Of a DNA stretch of 64,000 nt, positions 32,169 to 42,824 are shown piece by piece; within the stretch, counting starts at the first letter, position 1, and each line of letters opens with the position of its first letter. The translations under genes and the position numbers were made by a program. This DNA comes from Leptodactylus fallax. Its lineage: Eukaryota; Chordata; Amphibia; Anura; Leptodactylidae. The DNA lies in the NCBI GenBank assembly GCA_947044405.1, contig CAMRHE010000134.1, positions 124,001 through 188,000 of the forward strand. The letters are read 5' to 3'. Below the pieces are notes generated by a model. The model was not told the DNA's origin. It searched no databases and was given only the letters and a program-made list of their open reading frames with translations.

Positions 32169-33066
32169 CAGGGGTGTCAAACTCATTTTCACCGGGGGCC
32201 ACTTCAGCCTCATGGGGTACCTTGAAGGGCCAAGATTATTTTACACATGTATAAAAGTAACTTCTCCTTAATAGTTAAGCGAGCTATTAGACAGCGTATA
32301 ATATAAACAGGTGCCATAGCCCCTATTTATAGCGCCCCATTTACACACACTATAATGTTCCACAGCAGTCCCTGCACACAGTATTACACAGTATTATGGC
32401 CCGCAGTGGCTCCTGCACACTGTATTATGCCTCGCAGCTGCCCCTGCACACGGTATTATGCTCCCTAGTGGCCCCTGCACACGTTATTATGCTCCACAAT
32501 GGCCCCTGCACTGGTATTATGCTCCATAGTGGCCCCTGCACTTGTATTATGCTCCATAGTGGCCCCTGTACTGGTATTATGCTCCACAGTGGTCCCTTCA
32601 CAGGGTATTATGCCCCATAGTGGCCAAACCATGAACTATTATTATACTCTGGGGACTTTTCTGGGGATACTCCAGCAGGTCATGGCATATTTATATATAA
32701 AAAAATTTATACTCACCTGCGATGCCTTGATGCAGCTGCTGCCTCCTCTTCTTGTCCGCGACGTCTGTGTCTCAGCGTAGGCGGCGTGATGACGTCATTG
32801 TATTGCCGCCCCGCTCAGCTTTGTTTTTTTTTTAAAGCGGCCTGTCCTGGGCTGGTTTACATTGAATAGAAAAATGCCGCCCCCCAGACAGTGAGGGACT
32901 GTGCCGCCTAAGGCAATAAAGATGGCGGCCTCCCAGGGGCGCACCGCTAATGAGGCGAAGTGAGGCAGCCGCCATCTTTATTGCTCTTGTATTGCGTGAG
33001 GCCGGGCCGGATAACAGAAGGCAGCGGGCCGGATTCGGCCCGCGGGCCTTGTGTTTGACACCTGTG
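32169..33066. mobile_element. hAT non-autonomous element, 898 bp, perfect 8-bp TSD
   Basis: Termini CAGGGGTGTCAAAC and GTTTGACACCTGTG. TSD CCCTAGAA at 32161-32168 and 33067-33074 is exact. It sits inside the CR1-like LINE and restores it when removed. The centre carries the minisatellite at 32370-32635. Inverted CpG-rich stretches near 32880-33010 read GCCGCC and complement. No transposase. Confidence 0.9.
32370..32635. repeat. About 31-bp minisatellite inside the hAT, roughly 8-9 units
   Basis: Units of TATTATGCTCCATAGTGGCC followed by a CCTGCAC-type spacer recur with substitutions. Its complement matches the minisatellite at 60367-60705 (GGCCACTGTGGAGCATA core). Confidence 0.85.
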
Positions 33067-33250
33067 CCCTAGAACATATCTTGCATGCAGATTATTTTTA
33101 CCTAGATACATAACTTTACATTTATCCACATTGAACCTTATTTACCATGTGGATGCCCAAACACTCAGTCTGTCCATGTCTGCTTGTAACCTACGTATAT
33201 TCTCTATAGACTGCAATGTACTACATAGCTTAGTGTCATCTGCAAAAATA

Positions 33251-34217
33251 GAAGCGCCATTTTGCCGGGGATTGCCAGCACCAGGAGCGAGCTTTACCGA
33301 AGCATCACGTTACCATGACAGCCGGGAGCCTATTGAAGGCTCCAACGCCTGTCTGTCATTACCTTCTATTGCTGGCTGCTCTATGCCGCCAGCAATAGAA
33401 GTGCCGATATTTTGCAATGCATTAACATTGTAATGCATTGCATTAGTGATAAGACCCCCTGGGGTTGAAGACCCCTAGGGGGTTCTAATAAATGCAATAA
33501 AAAAAAAGTAAAAAAAAATATATAAATTATAAAAAAAATAATAAAAATTCATATCACCCCCCTTTCTCTAGGACACATATAAAAGTAGTTAAATACTGTG
33601 AAGCATGTACACATTAGTTATCTCTGTGTCCGAAAACGCCTGGTCTACAAACTTACGAAAATATTTTAGTTGATAAAAATTTGAATAAAAAGTGATCAAA
33701 GCAATAGACATGTCCCAAAATGGTATAACTAAAAAGTACATCTGGCCCTCCAAAAAAAGACACCCTATGCATCTCCGTACATAGAAATACAAAAAAAAGT
33801 TATGGGTGTCAAAATATGGCGACTTAAAAAAAAAAACGTTTTTTGTAAAGTTTTAGATCTTTGATAAGGGGTTAAAATGTAAATAAAACTGTATAAATTT
33901 GGTATCCCCGGAATCGTACCAAAACATAGAATACAGGTGACGTCATTTTGGCTGCAGAGTGGACGCCGTAAAAATAAAGCCTGTAAGAAAGTCGCACAAA
34001 TGCACTTTTTCTCCAGTTCCACCCAATTCTGATTTTTTTTTCTAGCTTCCCACTACATTTTACAGAATAATAAATGGTACCAATATGGATAACGATTTGT
34101 CATGCAGACATTAAGCCCTCATATGGCTCTGTGAATGGAAAAATAAAAAAAAAGTTGAGAGTTTGGAAGGCGGGGAGTCAAAAATGAAAATCGAAAAATG
34201 TCACCAGTAAGAAGGGG
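33251..34217. repeat. TTAA-type non-autonomous element inserted in the CR1-like LINE
   Basis: The right end AGAAGGGG meets TTAA (34218-34221). The left end has lost its target. The interior carries TGGTATCCCCGGAATCG-like and ATTTGTCATGCAGAC-like stretches related to the K family. AT-rich runs of A are common. No gene. Confidence 0.5.
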
Positions 34218-34357
34218 TTAATCCCATCTTCTATATCATTAATAAATAAGTTAAATATCAGCAGACCCAGCACCGAACCCCTGGGGTACATCACTTATAA
34301 CAGAGGAACAAGCAGAGTTGCAGTCATTGATCACAACTCTTTGGATACGATCCTTTA

Positions 34358-34663
34358 GGCTAAGGCCCCACGTGGCGTCCCGCAGCAAAAAAGCGCTGCG
34401 GGAAAAACCACGGCGGGAACACATCACGGTTCTTCCCTCAGCGCTTTAGACAGAAAGTTCGCAGATGTTTCCTCTGCAGACTTTCTGTTTCAATTATACC
34501 TATGGGGAAACCACCGGCGTTTCCGTAGGAATGATTGATATGCTGCGATCGCACGTGTCCACAGCGCGGTTTTTGCCGCAAAGTGGGTATGTAATTAGCT
34601 AGAATCTCATCCACTTTGCTCTGACTGTAAAATGCCGCAATTTTTTCTGTGGCGTTTACAGCC
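34358..34663. repeat. Harbinger-like MITE (GGCTAAGGCCCCACGTGGCG type) in the CR1-like LINE
   Basis: The left terminus is shared with the M1 family but the interior differs: GCGCTGCGGGAAAAACC, TTTCAATTATACCTATGGGG, CCGCAAAGTGGG. Flanks TTA (34355-34357) and TCA (34664-34666). A relative follows copy M1 at 37071. Confidence 0.65.
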
Positions 34664-35003
34664 TCATCTCTGTCCAGACTTCTACTCATCTCTTCATAAA
34701 AGCAAATCAGGTTAGTCTGACAACTTATGTCTTTGGTAAAACCATTCTGTCTGACACTTATAATATCACATACAGTCACATACTCCTGTATATATCCCCT
34801 CAGTTTCCTAATAATGGATGTTAAACTCACCGATCTGCAATTACCTGGGGAAGACTTAGAGCCCTTTTTGAAAATGGGCACCACATTACCTTGCGCAAAT
34901 CTCTTGGCAGTTTACCAGTCACTAGAGAATCCCTAAAAATTAAGAATAGGGAAGCAGCAATGACGGAACGGAGTTCTTTTGTAAACGCCAGTTAGATATT
35001 TAA

Positions 35004-36422
35004 CCCCTTAAGGACCAGACCAATTTTCGTTTTTGCATTTCCGTTTTTCCCTCTCCATATTCCAAGAGCCATAACTTTTTCAGTTCACAGATTCACATGA
35101 TGGCTTACTGTTTGCAAAACAAATTGTACTTTGTACAGGATATTAAATGGTGCCATTACAATGTACTGGGAAGCTGCAAAAAATTTGAGAATGAGGCGGA
35201 ATTGGAAAAAAGACACATTTGCACCAATTTCATATGGGTTTACTTTTTACAGCCTTCACTATGTGGTAAAAATGACATGTTACCTGTATTCTGTGGGTCA
35301 GTATGATCACGGCAATACCAAATTTATATAGTATATATACTGTTTTGATACCTTTTAAAAAATGAAAAATAGAAAAAAAAATTTTTGTCACCGTGTTCTA
35401 AGACCTGTAACTTTGACATATTTACAAGTATGGAGCTGGTGTCTCTTTATGCGGGACAAGATAACGTTTTTGTTGATGCCATTTGGGGGAAGGTCTGATG
35501 GTTTGATCGCTTTTTATTCAATTCTTTTTAGGAGGCAAAGTGTTTAAAAAAACGCCATTTGGCTATTTAGATTTTTTCCCCCGCTACACTGTTCACCGTA
35601 TGGGATAAATATTTTAATAGTTCAGGAATTTTTGAGTACGGAGATATTTAAAGTGTTTATGTTTACTTTTGTTTACTTTTATATGAGATCTAGGGAAAGT
35701 GGGGTGATTTGAACTTTTGGTGGTTTTTTTTTTTTTGGTTTTTTTTTTCCTTCTTCCTTTACTTTTATGATCAGACCTCCTAGGGACCATGAAACCTAGG
35801 GGCTTTGATCACTCATTCTATTTATTACAATGATGGGCAGCACGGTGGCTCAGTGGTTAACACTACAGCCTTGCAGCGGTGGAGTCCTGGTTTCGAATCC
35901 TGCCAAGGACAACATCTGCAAGAAATTTTTGCGTGTGTTTCCTCTGGGTACTCCAAAGACATACTGATAGGGAGTGTAGATTGTGAGCCCTATATGGGAC
36001 AGTGACTATCAATGTCTGCAAAGCACTGCAGAATATGATGGCGCTATACAAGAAAGCATAATAAATAAATTATAAAATCCCTTGACTTCTATTACACACT
36101 TCCATAGACAGTGTGTAACAGAACCATACTAATGACAAGCCTGGGAACCTTCAATAGGCTCCCGTCTGTCATGGTAACCAAATGCCGCCCTCTGATGACA
36201 ATCAGGAGGGCAGTGATTGGCGCCTGCGAAATCCAGATGCTGTGTTTAACCACGGCATCTAAAGTGTTAACAGCTGCGATCGGTGTTGGCACCAGTCGCA
36301 GCTGTTAGAAAAAGGTCCTGGCTGTATTATAAAACTGCCATCCGCTGTATATGGAGAGTGCTCAGCCCAGCTCCTGACCCCTCTCCATACATCCCCATAG
36401 TCCGTCCTTGGTCGTTAAAGGG
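35004..36422. repeat. TTAA-flanked K-family element carrying a SINE
   Basis: TTAA at 35000-35003 and 36423-36426. Ends CCCCTTAAGGACCAGACC and (complement of right end) CCCTTTAACGACCAAGGAC. The same inner phrases (ATTCTGTGGGTCAGTATGAT, GCGGGACAAGATAACG) recur near 47830-47990 and 63630. No transposase ORF. Confidence 0.65.
35832..36070 (+). repeat. tRNA-derived SINE with L2-like tail
   Basis: The head reads GGGCAGCACGGTGGCTCAGT with A-box-like TGGCTCAGTGGTTA and B-box-like GGTTTCGAATCC. The body is CTCCAAAGACATACTGATAG. The tail GCAAAGCACTGCAGAATATG then CTATACAAGAAAG matches L2-type 3-prime ends. An RNA polymerase III promoter is expected from family knowledge; this copy has one extra T in the B box. 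Confidence 0.8.
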
Positions 36423-36544
36423 TTAAACATTGAATTTCACTTTATGCATTGCATGGGTTGAAACGCACAATGAAGATCCACACCACAGGTCAATTACCAC
36501 TGCAATTATTTCTGCAGTTTTTAGATGAACTTTAGTGAAAAACC

Positions 36545-36844
36545 CTATAAAGGAACTACTTAACCATTTTAGTACCGGGCCAATTTGTGGTTCAGGACCA
36601 GACACATTTTCGGGTTTTTTGTATGTTCTGTTTTGAGGGCTATAACATTTTTATTATTTGGGTTATTCAACTATTTTCTGTGTCTTTTTTTCGGTGACAC
36701 ATAGGGCTTTATTTTTATGTTGTTTTTAATTTTTTTTTTTATATCCAGAAAAATATAAACAAGAGAGGAAAGAAAACGGGTCTGTTTTTCACTTTATTTT
36801 TTTTTTGTTTATTTAATAGCACAAAGTGCTACTAATAAACTTTT
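36545..36844 (-). repeat. K-family fragment truncated by MITE M1
   Basis: Complement of about 15990-16280: TAACCATTTTAGTACCGGGC, CGGTGACACATAGGGCTTTA, AGCACAAAGTGCTACTA are shared in inverted order. It ends abruptly where the MITE at 36848 begins. Confidence 0.65.
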
Positions 36845-36847
36845 TAA

Positions 36848-37067
36848 GGCTACGGCCTCACGTTGCTGTAACGCAGCTTTTTTTGTTGCAGATTTTGCTG
36901 CGGTTTTTTGAGCCAAAGCCAGGAGTGGATTTAGCAGCAGGTAGAAGTATAACAACTTCCTATATATTTCACATTCCTTTTGTAGCCATTCTTGGCTTTG
37001 GCTCAAAAAAACCACAGCAAAATCTGCAACAAAAAAAGCTACGTTTCCGCAACGTGGGGCCGTAGCC
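36848..37067. repeat. Harbinger-like MITE M1 copy
   Basis: Palindrome with GGCTACGGCCTCACG and CGTGGGGCCGTAGCC ends, flanked by TAA and TCA. The core GCCAAAGCCAGGAGTGGATT pairs as in other copies. Confidence 0.78.
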
Positions 37068-37070
37068 TCA

Positions 37071-37440
37071 GCAATAAAGCGCTGTGGGAGAAACGGAGGC
37101 AGGATCGCATCGTGGTTCTTCCTGCAGCGCTTTTAGACAGAAAGTTTGCAGAGGTTTCCTCTGCGGACTTTGTTTCAATTATACCTATGGGGAAACCACC
37201 TGCATTTCCGTAGGTATAATTGACATGCTGCAATTTCCAAAACCGTGCCAGTTTTGGAAATCGCCGCGTGTCCGCAGCACGTTTTTTTTTTTCGTAAAGT
37301 GGGCATGGGATTCACTATAATCCCATCCTATTTGCTCTGACTGTAAAACGCCGCGATTTTTTTCCGTGGCGTTTGCACCACACTGACCTGTGGTGCGGAT
37401 CTTCTTTGATAGTTTCACCCCTTGCAATGCATAAAGTGAA
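37071..37440. repeat. MITE related to 34358, abutting M1
   Basis: It shares AGCGCTGTGGGAGAAAC, CAATTATACCTATGGGGAAA, CTGACTGTAAAACGCCGCGA with the element at 34358. A local inverted motif ATACCTATGGGGAAACC... CGTAGGTATAATTG is present. Confidence 0.55.
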
Positions 37441-37453
37441 ATTCAATGTTTAA

Positions 37454-37607
37454 CCCTTTAACGACCAAGGACGTACTATGGGAACGTATGGAGAGGGCTC
37501 AGCAGCTGTGCAATTTGGTGCAGCTGCTGAAAATTGCAAGGACTTACCGATATGTCCTTGCAGAACAAGGCAACCACATAAATACTCTATGGGCGGTCCG
37601 GAAGCGG
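37454..37607. repeat. Short TTAA-flanked element
   Basis: TTAA at 37450-37453 and 37608-37611 bracket CCCTTTAACGACCAAGGACG...GTCCGGAAGCGG. The left end equals that of the 35004 element (inverted). It is 154 bp and shares its right TTAA with the next MITE. Confidence 0.5.
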
Positions 37608-37611
37608 TTAA

Positions 37612-38006
37612 AGGGGTTGTCCAGAATTTAAAAAAAAAAAAAAAAGATTAGTTCGGGGAGGTGAAAAAAACAAAAACAAAAAACCATACATACTCGCCTG
37701 TCCCATTTTCTCCGGGGTTTCCCAACGTGGTACAGTCCTGCTGCTCCAGGGTTTTTTCCCCCCGAAGTGCACGTGACTACTGAGGCCGATCAGCGGCCGC
37801 AGCGAAGGACACGGTACGTCACTACCGGTAACATCCCCGAGTCCTTTCCATAGGTTGCTGATTGGCCATTACAGCCAGCAAGGACTTCCGCTGCAAGAAA
37901 ACATGGGAGCAGCAGGATTGGACCACGCTGGGAGGCACCGGAGCACTGGCGATTATGTTTTTTTTTTTTTTTTATATATATATATATAATATCCTGGACA
38001 AACTCT
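37612..38006. repeat. AGGGGTTGTCC-family MITE
   Basis: AGGGGTTGTCCAGAATTT at the left and ATCCTGGACAAACTCT at the right between TTAA copies. An (AT)n run lies at 37972-37990. Confidence 0.65.
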
Positions 38007-38113
38007 TTAAGGCATACTACATGGCATACTACAGTAACAGTGTCTTGGATGAAATTTAGACAAAATCCTATTCTTACACACCAGAAAAAATAAATGCAGC
38101 ACAGACTGTCTTA

Positions 38114-38329
38114 TGCTAGGTTCAGACTAGCGTTCGGGTTTCAGTCCTTCAGGTCCACTTGGGGACCTGAAAGACGTAAACCCTATCCGCTTAAATAGAC
38201 TATAATGGGTTCCTCCAGGTTTCCACCGAAAGTGGTGCAAAGAAAAGTAATCCTTGCAGGACTTTTCTCTCCGCTGATTTTAAGCGGAATCTGGGACAGA
38301 GAGGCTCAAAGACTAATGTGAACCCAGCG
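38114..38329. repeat. MITE M2 copy
   Basis: TGCTAGGTTCAGACTAGCGTT and the complementary GTGAACCCAGCG lie between TTA (38111-38113) and TAA (38330-38332). The TAA is also the left flank of the next MITE. Confidence 0.75.
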
Positions 38330-38332
38330 TAA

Positions 38333-38538
38333 GGCTAAGGCCCCACGTTTCAGAGAAACATAGCTTTTTTTGTTGCCAATTTTGTTGCGCATTTTTGATC
38401 AAAAGCCAGGAGTGGATTTAGAAAAAGGGAGAAATATAAGTACTTCCTATATATTTCCCATTTCTTTTGTGGCCATGCTTGGCTTTGGCTCAAAAACCCA
38501 CAAGAAAAGCTGCATTTCCACAACATGGGACCTCAGCC
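38333..38538. repeat. Harbinger-like MITE M1 copy sharing its TAA with M2
   Basis: GGCTAAGGCCCCACG left end and ACCTCAGCC right end, flanked TAA/TCA. Core palindrome as at 4344. Confidence 0.75.
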
Positions 38539-38809
38539 TCAAGCTGCAGGTTTTGAATCCTTGGCATGTCAATTATTGCTGCAGGTTTGCAATGCAAAAG
38601 GCTGAAAGCTGGGCCAGCTGCACGGGAACGGTAGCTGAAAGCCAGGGTGAGAACCCCAAGATTTATGAAACCTAACCGACTTGATAAGGAGATTTCATGT
38701 TGAGATACCAAGAGAAGTTAACTTCTTCTGATGAAAATTATAACACCCTTTTTATGCAGAATTATTATGTATCTATCAATCCATCATTGATTCCCATCCT
38801 TAGGATGCT

Positions 38810-39360
38810 GATGTAGGTAAAAGGGACCTTTCACGTCTTCATCAATGTGCGGGTTTATATACCGCTAGAAAGCCTTATATACTCCTAGACCTTGCTGGTC
38901 CTTTTCAACTGCCGGAGTTTTCTTTATACATTGTAACACAGATTGAGTCCTTCCCTGAGAACCTGTGGACTACTGAGTGCCGTATTCACTATATTCAGGC
39001 ATCTGCTAGTGTTGCCTGGTGAAGACCTGCTGAATCGAGCTGCAGACGAGAATGGGTAAGTTTTATTTGGTTTATATTTATTTATATAGCACAACTTTAG
39101 TGTGGGGCCATAGAGAGACATTATTATTACTTCTTGCCTGGAGGGTACATGGGGACATTACTACTTATGTGGGGGTTACTGGATGACATTACTTGCTTAG
39201 GGACCACTGGGGACATTATTACTTGATCTGGTGCCACTGGGAAGAATTATTAAGCGTCTAAGGAGCATTAATATGTGTTGGACCACTGGGGAACCACATA
39301 TTTCATGTTGGGCTACTGGGAAGCATGATACTTTGTGGGGGCCACTAAGGGAGTGGGTAA
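38810..39360. repeat. Degenerate GGACCACTGGGGACATTA-type tandem repeat and flank
   Basis: From about 39090 units of GG(A/G)CCACTGG(G)GACATTATTACTT recur loosely with spacing around 35-45 bp. They resemble, but are not the same as, the hAT minisatellites. A fragment TATATACCGCTAGAAAGCC at 38857 matches the arm end of the 30605 palindrome. Confidence 0.45.
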
Positions 39361-41590
39361 AATGTAAATTTTTGTATGTGCTGGGTGGAAAGTATAGGAT
39401 GGTATAGCTCTCAGAGTGCATTCAAACTGAGCAGTTTTGATGTGGTTTTTGGTGAGGTTTTCTAAATTTACAAGTGAAACAAATTTATGTGCCAGCTAAA
39501 TTCAAAAATTGCACTAAAAAACACATCAAAACTGCATCTTTTGGTTACATTTATTTAATAGGGGTGCCCTGTGTCAAATTTTGCTGCCATATTATACTTT
39601 GCACAGGCAGTTGCTGTCCTCTGACTAGGGTACTGACCCGGACACTAGGGCATCATGCCATAAGCTCACCTGAGTGCATCTTCCCCTCCGACTGTATTTC
39701 CATGATCCATTATCCATTAGAAAGAGATTGCCACCTGGACCAGCAGAGAATCCTATGCCAGGTAGATATACCTTGGGTGCTCACTCCAGCACCAGTCCCT
39801 GGGGTTGCTGACCCCTGTACTAGTAGCTCAGTTTTCACATTTAGTTAAACCATTCTCTTCGCAATGATTTAGATATACATGACATTCAGTGTATTCTTAT
39901 TATTTATTTTCTAATTAAATTGTGGTACATAGGTTACATACATTAACAATTTCAAACATTACAGTAATATACAAGAAATATTTTATATTAAATTTCTTAA
40001 AACTATTACCATAAAATTTGTATTACACGATCCTTCATGTTGAACAGATCACAAAAGAATTGCCTAAGGCACATTGTATCATCCAATGGTATTACAAATC
40101 TAGCTGTATGCTAAAAAAACTGAATATACTGTATACTAAAAACTAAGAATGTATGTGTTGAGAACATAAATGTGTACAGAGAATTTTAGTTAACAAATTG
40201 ACATTAAAAAAGGAGAAAAAAAAAATTCAACTTTTGGCACCATGCAGTTCAACTTTTTAGGCTGATTAATTTCTTAGAGCTCCAAGTCCTAACACAATGA
40301 TTGGTGGGGTTTAGACTTAACATTTTGCTGCTGTGTTGTAGTGCCATTTTATGACACTTGAAATCACACTGTCCATATGTTACATATTAAATTTTTATAA
40401 ATCGTGTGGATATTTATGTGTTTTGCTGTGGGTTTTTCAGGGCTATAAATGGGACCTGAGCTGCTGTAACTCTGCATATCTACTACATAGTCATCTGCTT
40501 CTAGCTGTATACACCATATAGTTCTACAGGGTGTCAAACTTCCACTGATCTAATAATAATGAACTATCCTAAGGATAGGTCATCAATATCAAAAGGCTGG
40601 ACAACCCCTTTTAATCCCCTTTTTTTGCCTAGCACAGAGTGTACTACGGAGCAGATTTTCTCCTACTTTCTGTCTATGGCAAACATTAATCCCACGTAAT
40701 GAAACAATTTAAACCCACCAATTCAAGGAGAACTGGAAACCGAGAGGGAAACTGCTAAAAAGCAAAACACAGGTAATTGCGTGAAATAAAGGTTATTCCT
40801 CTTGTATACAAACTATGCTACTGAATTACACAAAGTTTGTTGAAAGATTAGGCATACTTTAAAGAAACACTAAACTGTTCTTAAACTGAAATAAAAACTA
40901 ATAAATATGTAAAATCTCCTGCATGTGTCCCAGAATATCAACAATGCACCCTCTTCTCCTCTTCACAATGCTGTGTCTGAGCTTGTGCTGATATCCAATA
41001 GCTAATCTGGACAGGCAGAATTGCAATATGAAGGAGATACAGAGGGGCAGCCTAAGCTTCTGATAACACAAGGGAAAAACAAAGCAACTAAACCAGTGTC
41101 ACTGCTAAACAGTGAAGTAAATAGATGGTAATACAGTAGCTAGATCAGCAATCTGAATTGATTTTCATGTCCTGCAGTACTGAATGTTCGGCAAAATGAC
41201 AAAATTTAGAGGGTTATTCCCATCTTAGAATTTATGGCTATATCCACAGGACATGCCGTAAATGCTTTTATCTCGAGAGTGGAGCCAACCACTGCCAACA
41301 TACAATAGAATAGATAATGCAGATAACAGTGTACATTGTGTGTACAGTGTACAAGTTAATTAGGTATTTTATTATCTTGTCTGTCTATACCATGAAGTAG
41401 TGAAAAAACTTGTAATAAAGGATATATAAATTGCTCTCATGTTTAAAAACAAAAACACAACATTGGTCCACATTTACTATTAGACAGCATGAACTTACAT
41501 GGTTTTGAAAGTCTGAAAATGTGCCAAATTTATCACAGTGGCTCAGGCTGTGAGATAACTCAAGAGCATAGACTGCCTGTGTAAAGGTTT
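39361..41590. other. No recognisable gene or element
   Basis: AT-rich sequence with short ORFs only. An inverted pair GCAGTTTTGATGTG / ACACATCAAAACTGC at 39432/39520 may mark a small MITE. CTGGACAACCCCTTTTAA near 40595 is a relic of the AGGGGTTGTCC family. Confidence 0.4.
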
Positions 41591-41591
41591 A

Positions 41592-41947
41592 TAGGTGCAT
41601 CTCAATAAATTAGAATATCTTTGAAACGTTCATTCATTTCAGTAATTCCATTTATAATCAGCGTCTTTCATGATTGTGTGTCCTACTGAACCAGACTGAG
41701 GGACCATTTAAAGGCTTAGGAAACCTTGGCAGGTGACACACTGAATTTACAATACTGAACTTTTTTACAATATTCTAATTTTCTTAGATTTTGGTTTTAA
41801 TTACCTGTAATCCATAATCAACATTTACAGAATTAAAACACTTGAAATAGAACACTCTGTGTGTAAAGAATCTAGAAAATATAGGAGAAGTAATTTCTGA
41901 AATAAACAAACGTTTCAAAGAAATTCTAATTTATTCTGATGCACCTG
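41592..41947. repeat. Mariner-type MITE (GGTGCATCTCAATAAATTAG ends)
   Basis: 356 bp with about 60-bp inverted ends: TAGGTGCATCTCAATAAATT at left and complement CAGGTGCATCAGAATAAATT at right. TA flanks both. The inner ends also match (CGTTCATTCATTTCAG / CGTTTGTTTATTTCAG). No transposase. Confidence 0.75.
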
Positions 41948-42459
41948 TATATCACTTATTGGAAGGCCTAAGTTTGGGCATTTCAAGTTATGTCCCCTTT
42001 TGGTATGTCATTTATACAAACCATGGCCCTTGTGAAGCTATTTGGAAATATGAACCATAAATGCCACATTCTGGGTGCAAACACATTAGTAAATCTGCCC
42101 CATTGTTGCTTTTTCAATGTTGCAATTTGTTCATGGCTCTCTGCTCTTTCAAGTCCATGACCATATTTGCACATTTACATGGTAACACATTTATGTAGAC
42201 TTCAGACAATGTAAAATCTACTAGAGCCCCCTCAACGTTTGCTGTACATTTAGAACTGGAGATTTTCAGAAGTTAAGAAACTTACATTCAAAACCAAAAA
42301 ATGACAGTATGCAGAATTGCAGCAAAAGTGGCCGATTTGCTGGATGGATTGTAAAAGCATCCTGAGAAACATCCTGAAAACCATACATTATACTTTAGTA
42401 GTTTACCCACTTTAATCCAGTATACGCTTCAGGACAGTGAAAACTTTGTAGCAACCCAG
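41948..42459 (-). other. Downstream flank / probable 3-prime UTR of the DUF829 gene
   Basis: No element or ORF of note. The UTR length cannot be fixed from sequence alone. Confidence 0.4.
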
Positions 42460-42824
42460 CTACAGTTTGCTTTTTGGCACTCTGACTTGTATATCATTAA
42501 TAAAATTCTTCAGGATATCTGTGTACTCCTGTGCATGCTTTCGAAGATGCCCTGCATGTACAGATTTTTCCCATTTCTTGCCCTGCACTTTGATACCTTT
42601 CTTCTCCCAATCTTGCTGAAGCATATCCACCATAGTATGGTCACTCATTGGGTCATTTATGCAGTAGAAGAACAGGGCAGGGCAGGTGACTGGGTTTTCC
42701 CAAAAGGCTTTAATTCCTTTATTGTAGTAATCTGCAGTATGGGCTTTTAGCAGCGAGAAGTAAAGTAGTGTTCCACGTACAATCAATGACTGTAAAAGAG
42801 GTAAAGTAACAATGCGTGCCACAC
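42460..42824 (-). CDS. DUF829 gene, terminal coding exon
   Basis: The acceptor TTTGCAG is followed by [12 protein letters not shown] and the catalytic Asp and His regions, ending VPKSKL and TAA. Splicing from exon 1 keeps frame across the 5.6-kb intron. A weak ATTAAA-type poly-A signal (minus strand) lies near 42410-42415. Confidence 0.87.

Larger units (their letters stand above)
31741..34985 (-). mobile_element. CR1-like LINE in four pieces, split by three insertions
   Basis: On the minus strand the pieces in order are: 34985-34664 (VVPIFKKGSKSSPGN-like RT start, then SVSLTSI), 34356-34218 (VVINDCNSACSSVISDVPQG, LFINDIEDG), 33250-33075 (FADDTKLCSTLQSIENIRRL, FNVDKCKVMYLGKNN) and 32160-31741 (C-terminal part and a tail reading CTATGTAACTATGT). 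The order is colinear with a LINE reverse transcriptase. The gaps are a MITE (34358-34663), a TTAA element (33251-34217) and a hAT (32169-33066). Confidence 0.82.

Noticed and set aside
32370..32635. Possible CRISPR-like array
   Set aside because: The units are directly abutting and diverged with no distinct spacers, and they lie in a hAT element of a vertebrate genome; this is a minisatellite. The same applies to 60367-60705.
35840..35910. tRNA gene
   Set aside because: The A and B boxes are present, but the sequence continues into a SINE body and L2-like tail and cannot form a full cloverleaf with an acceptor stem.
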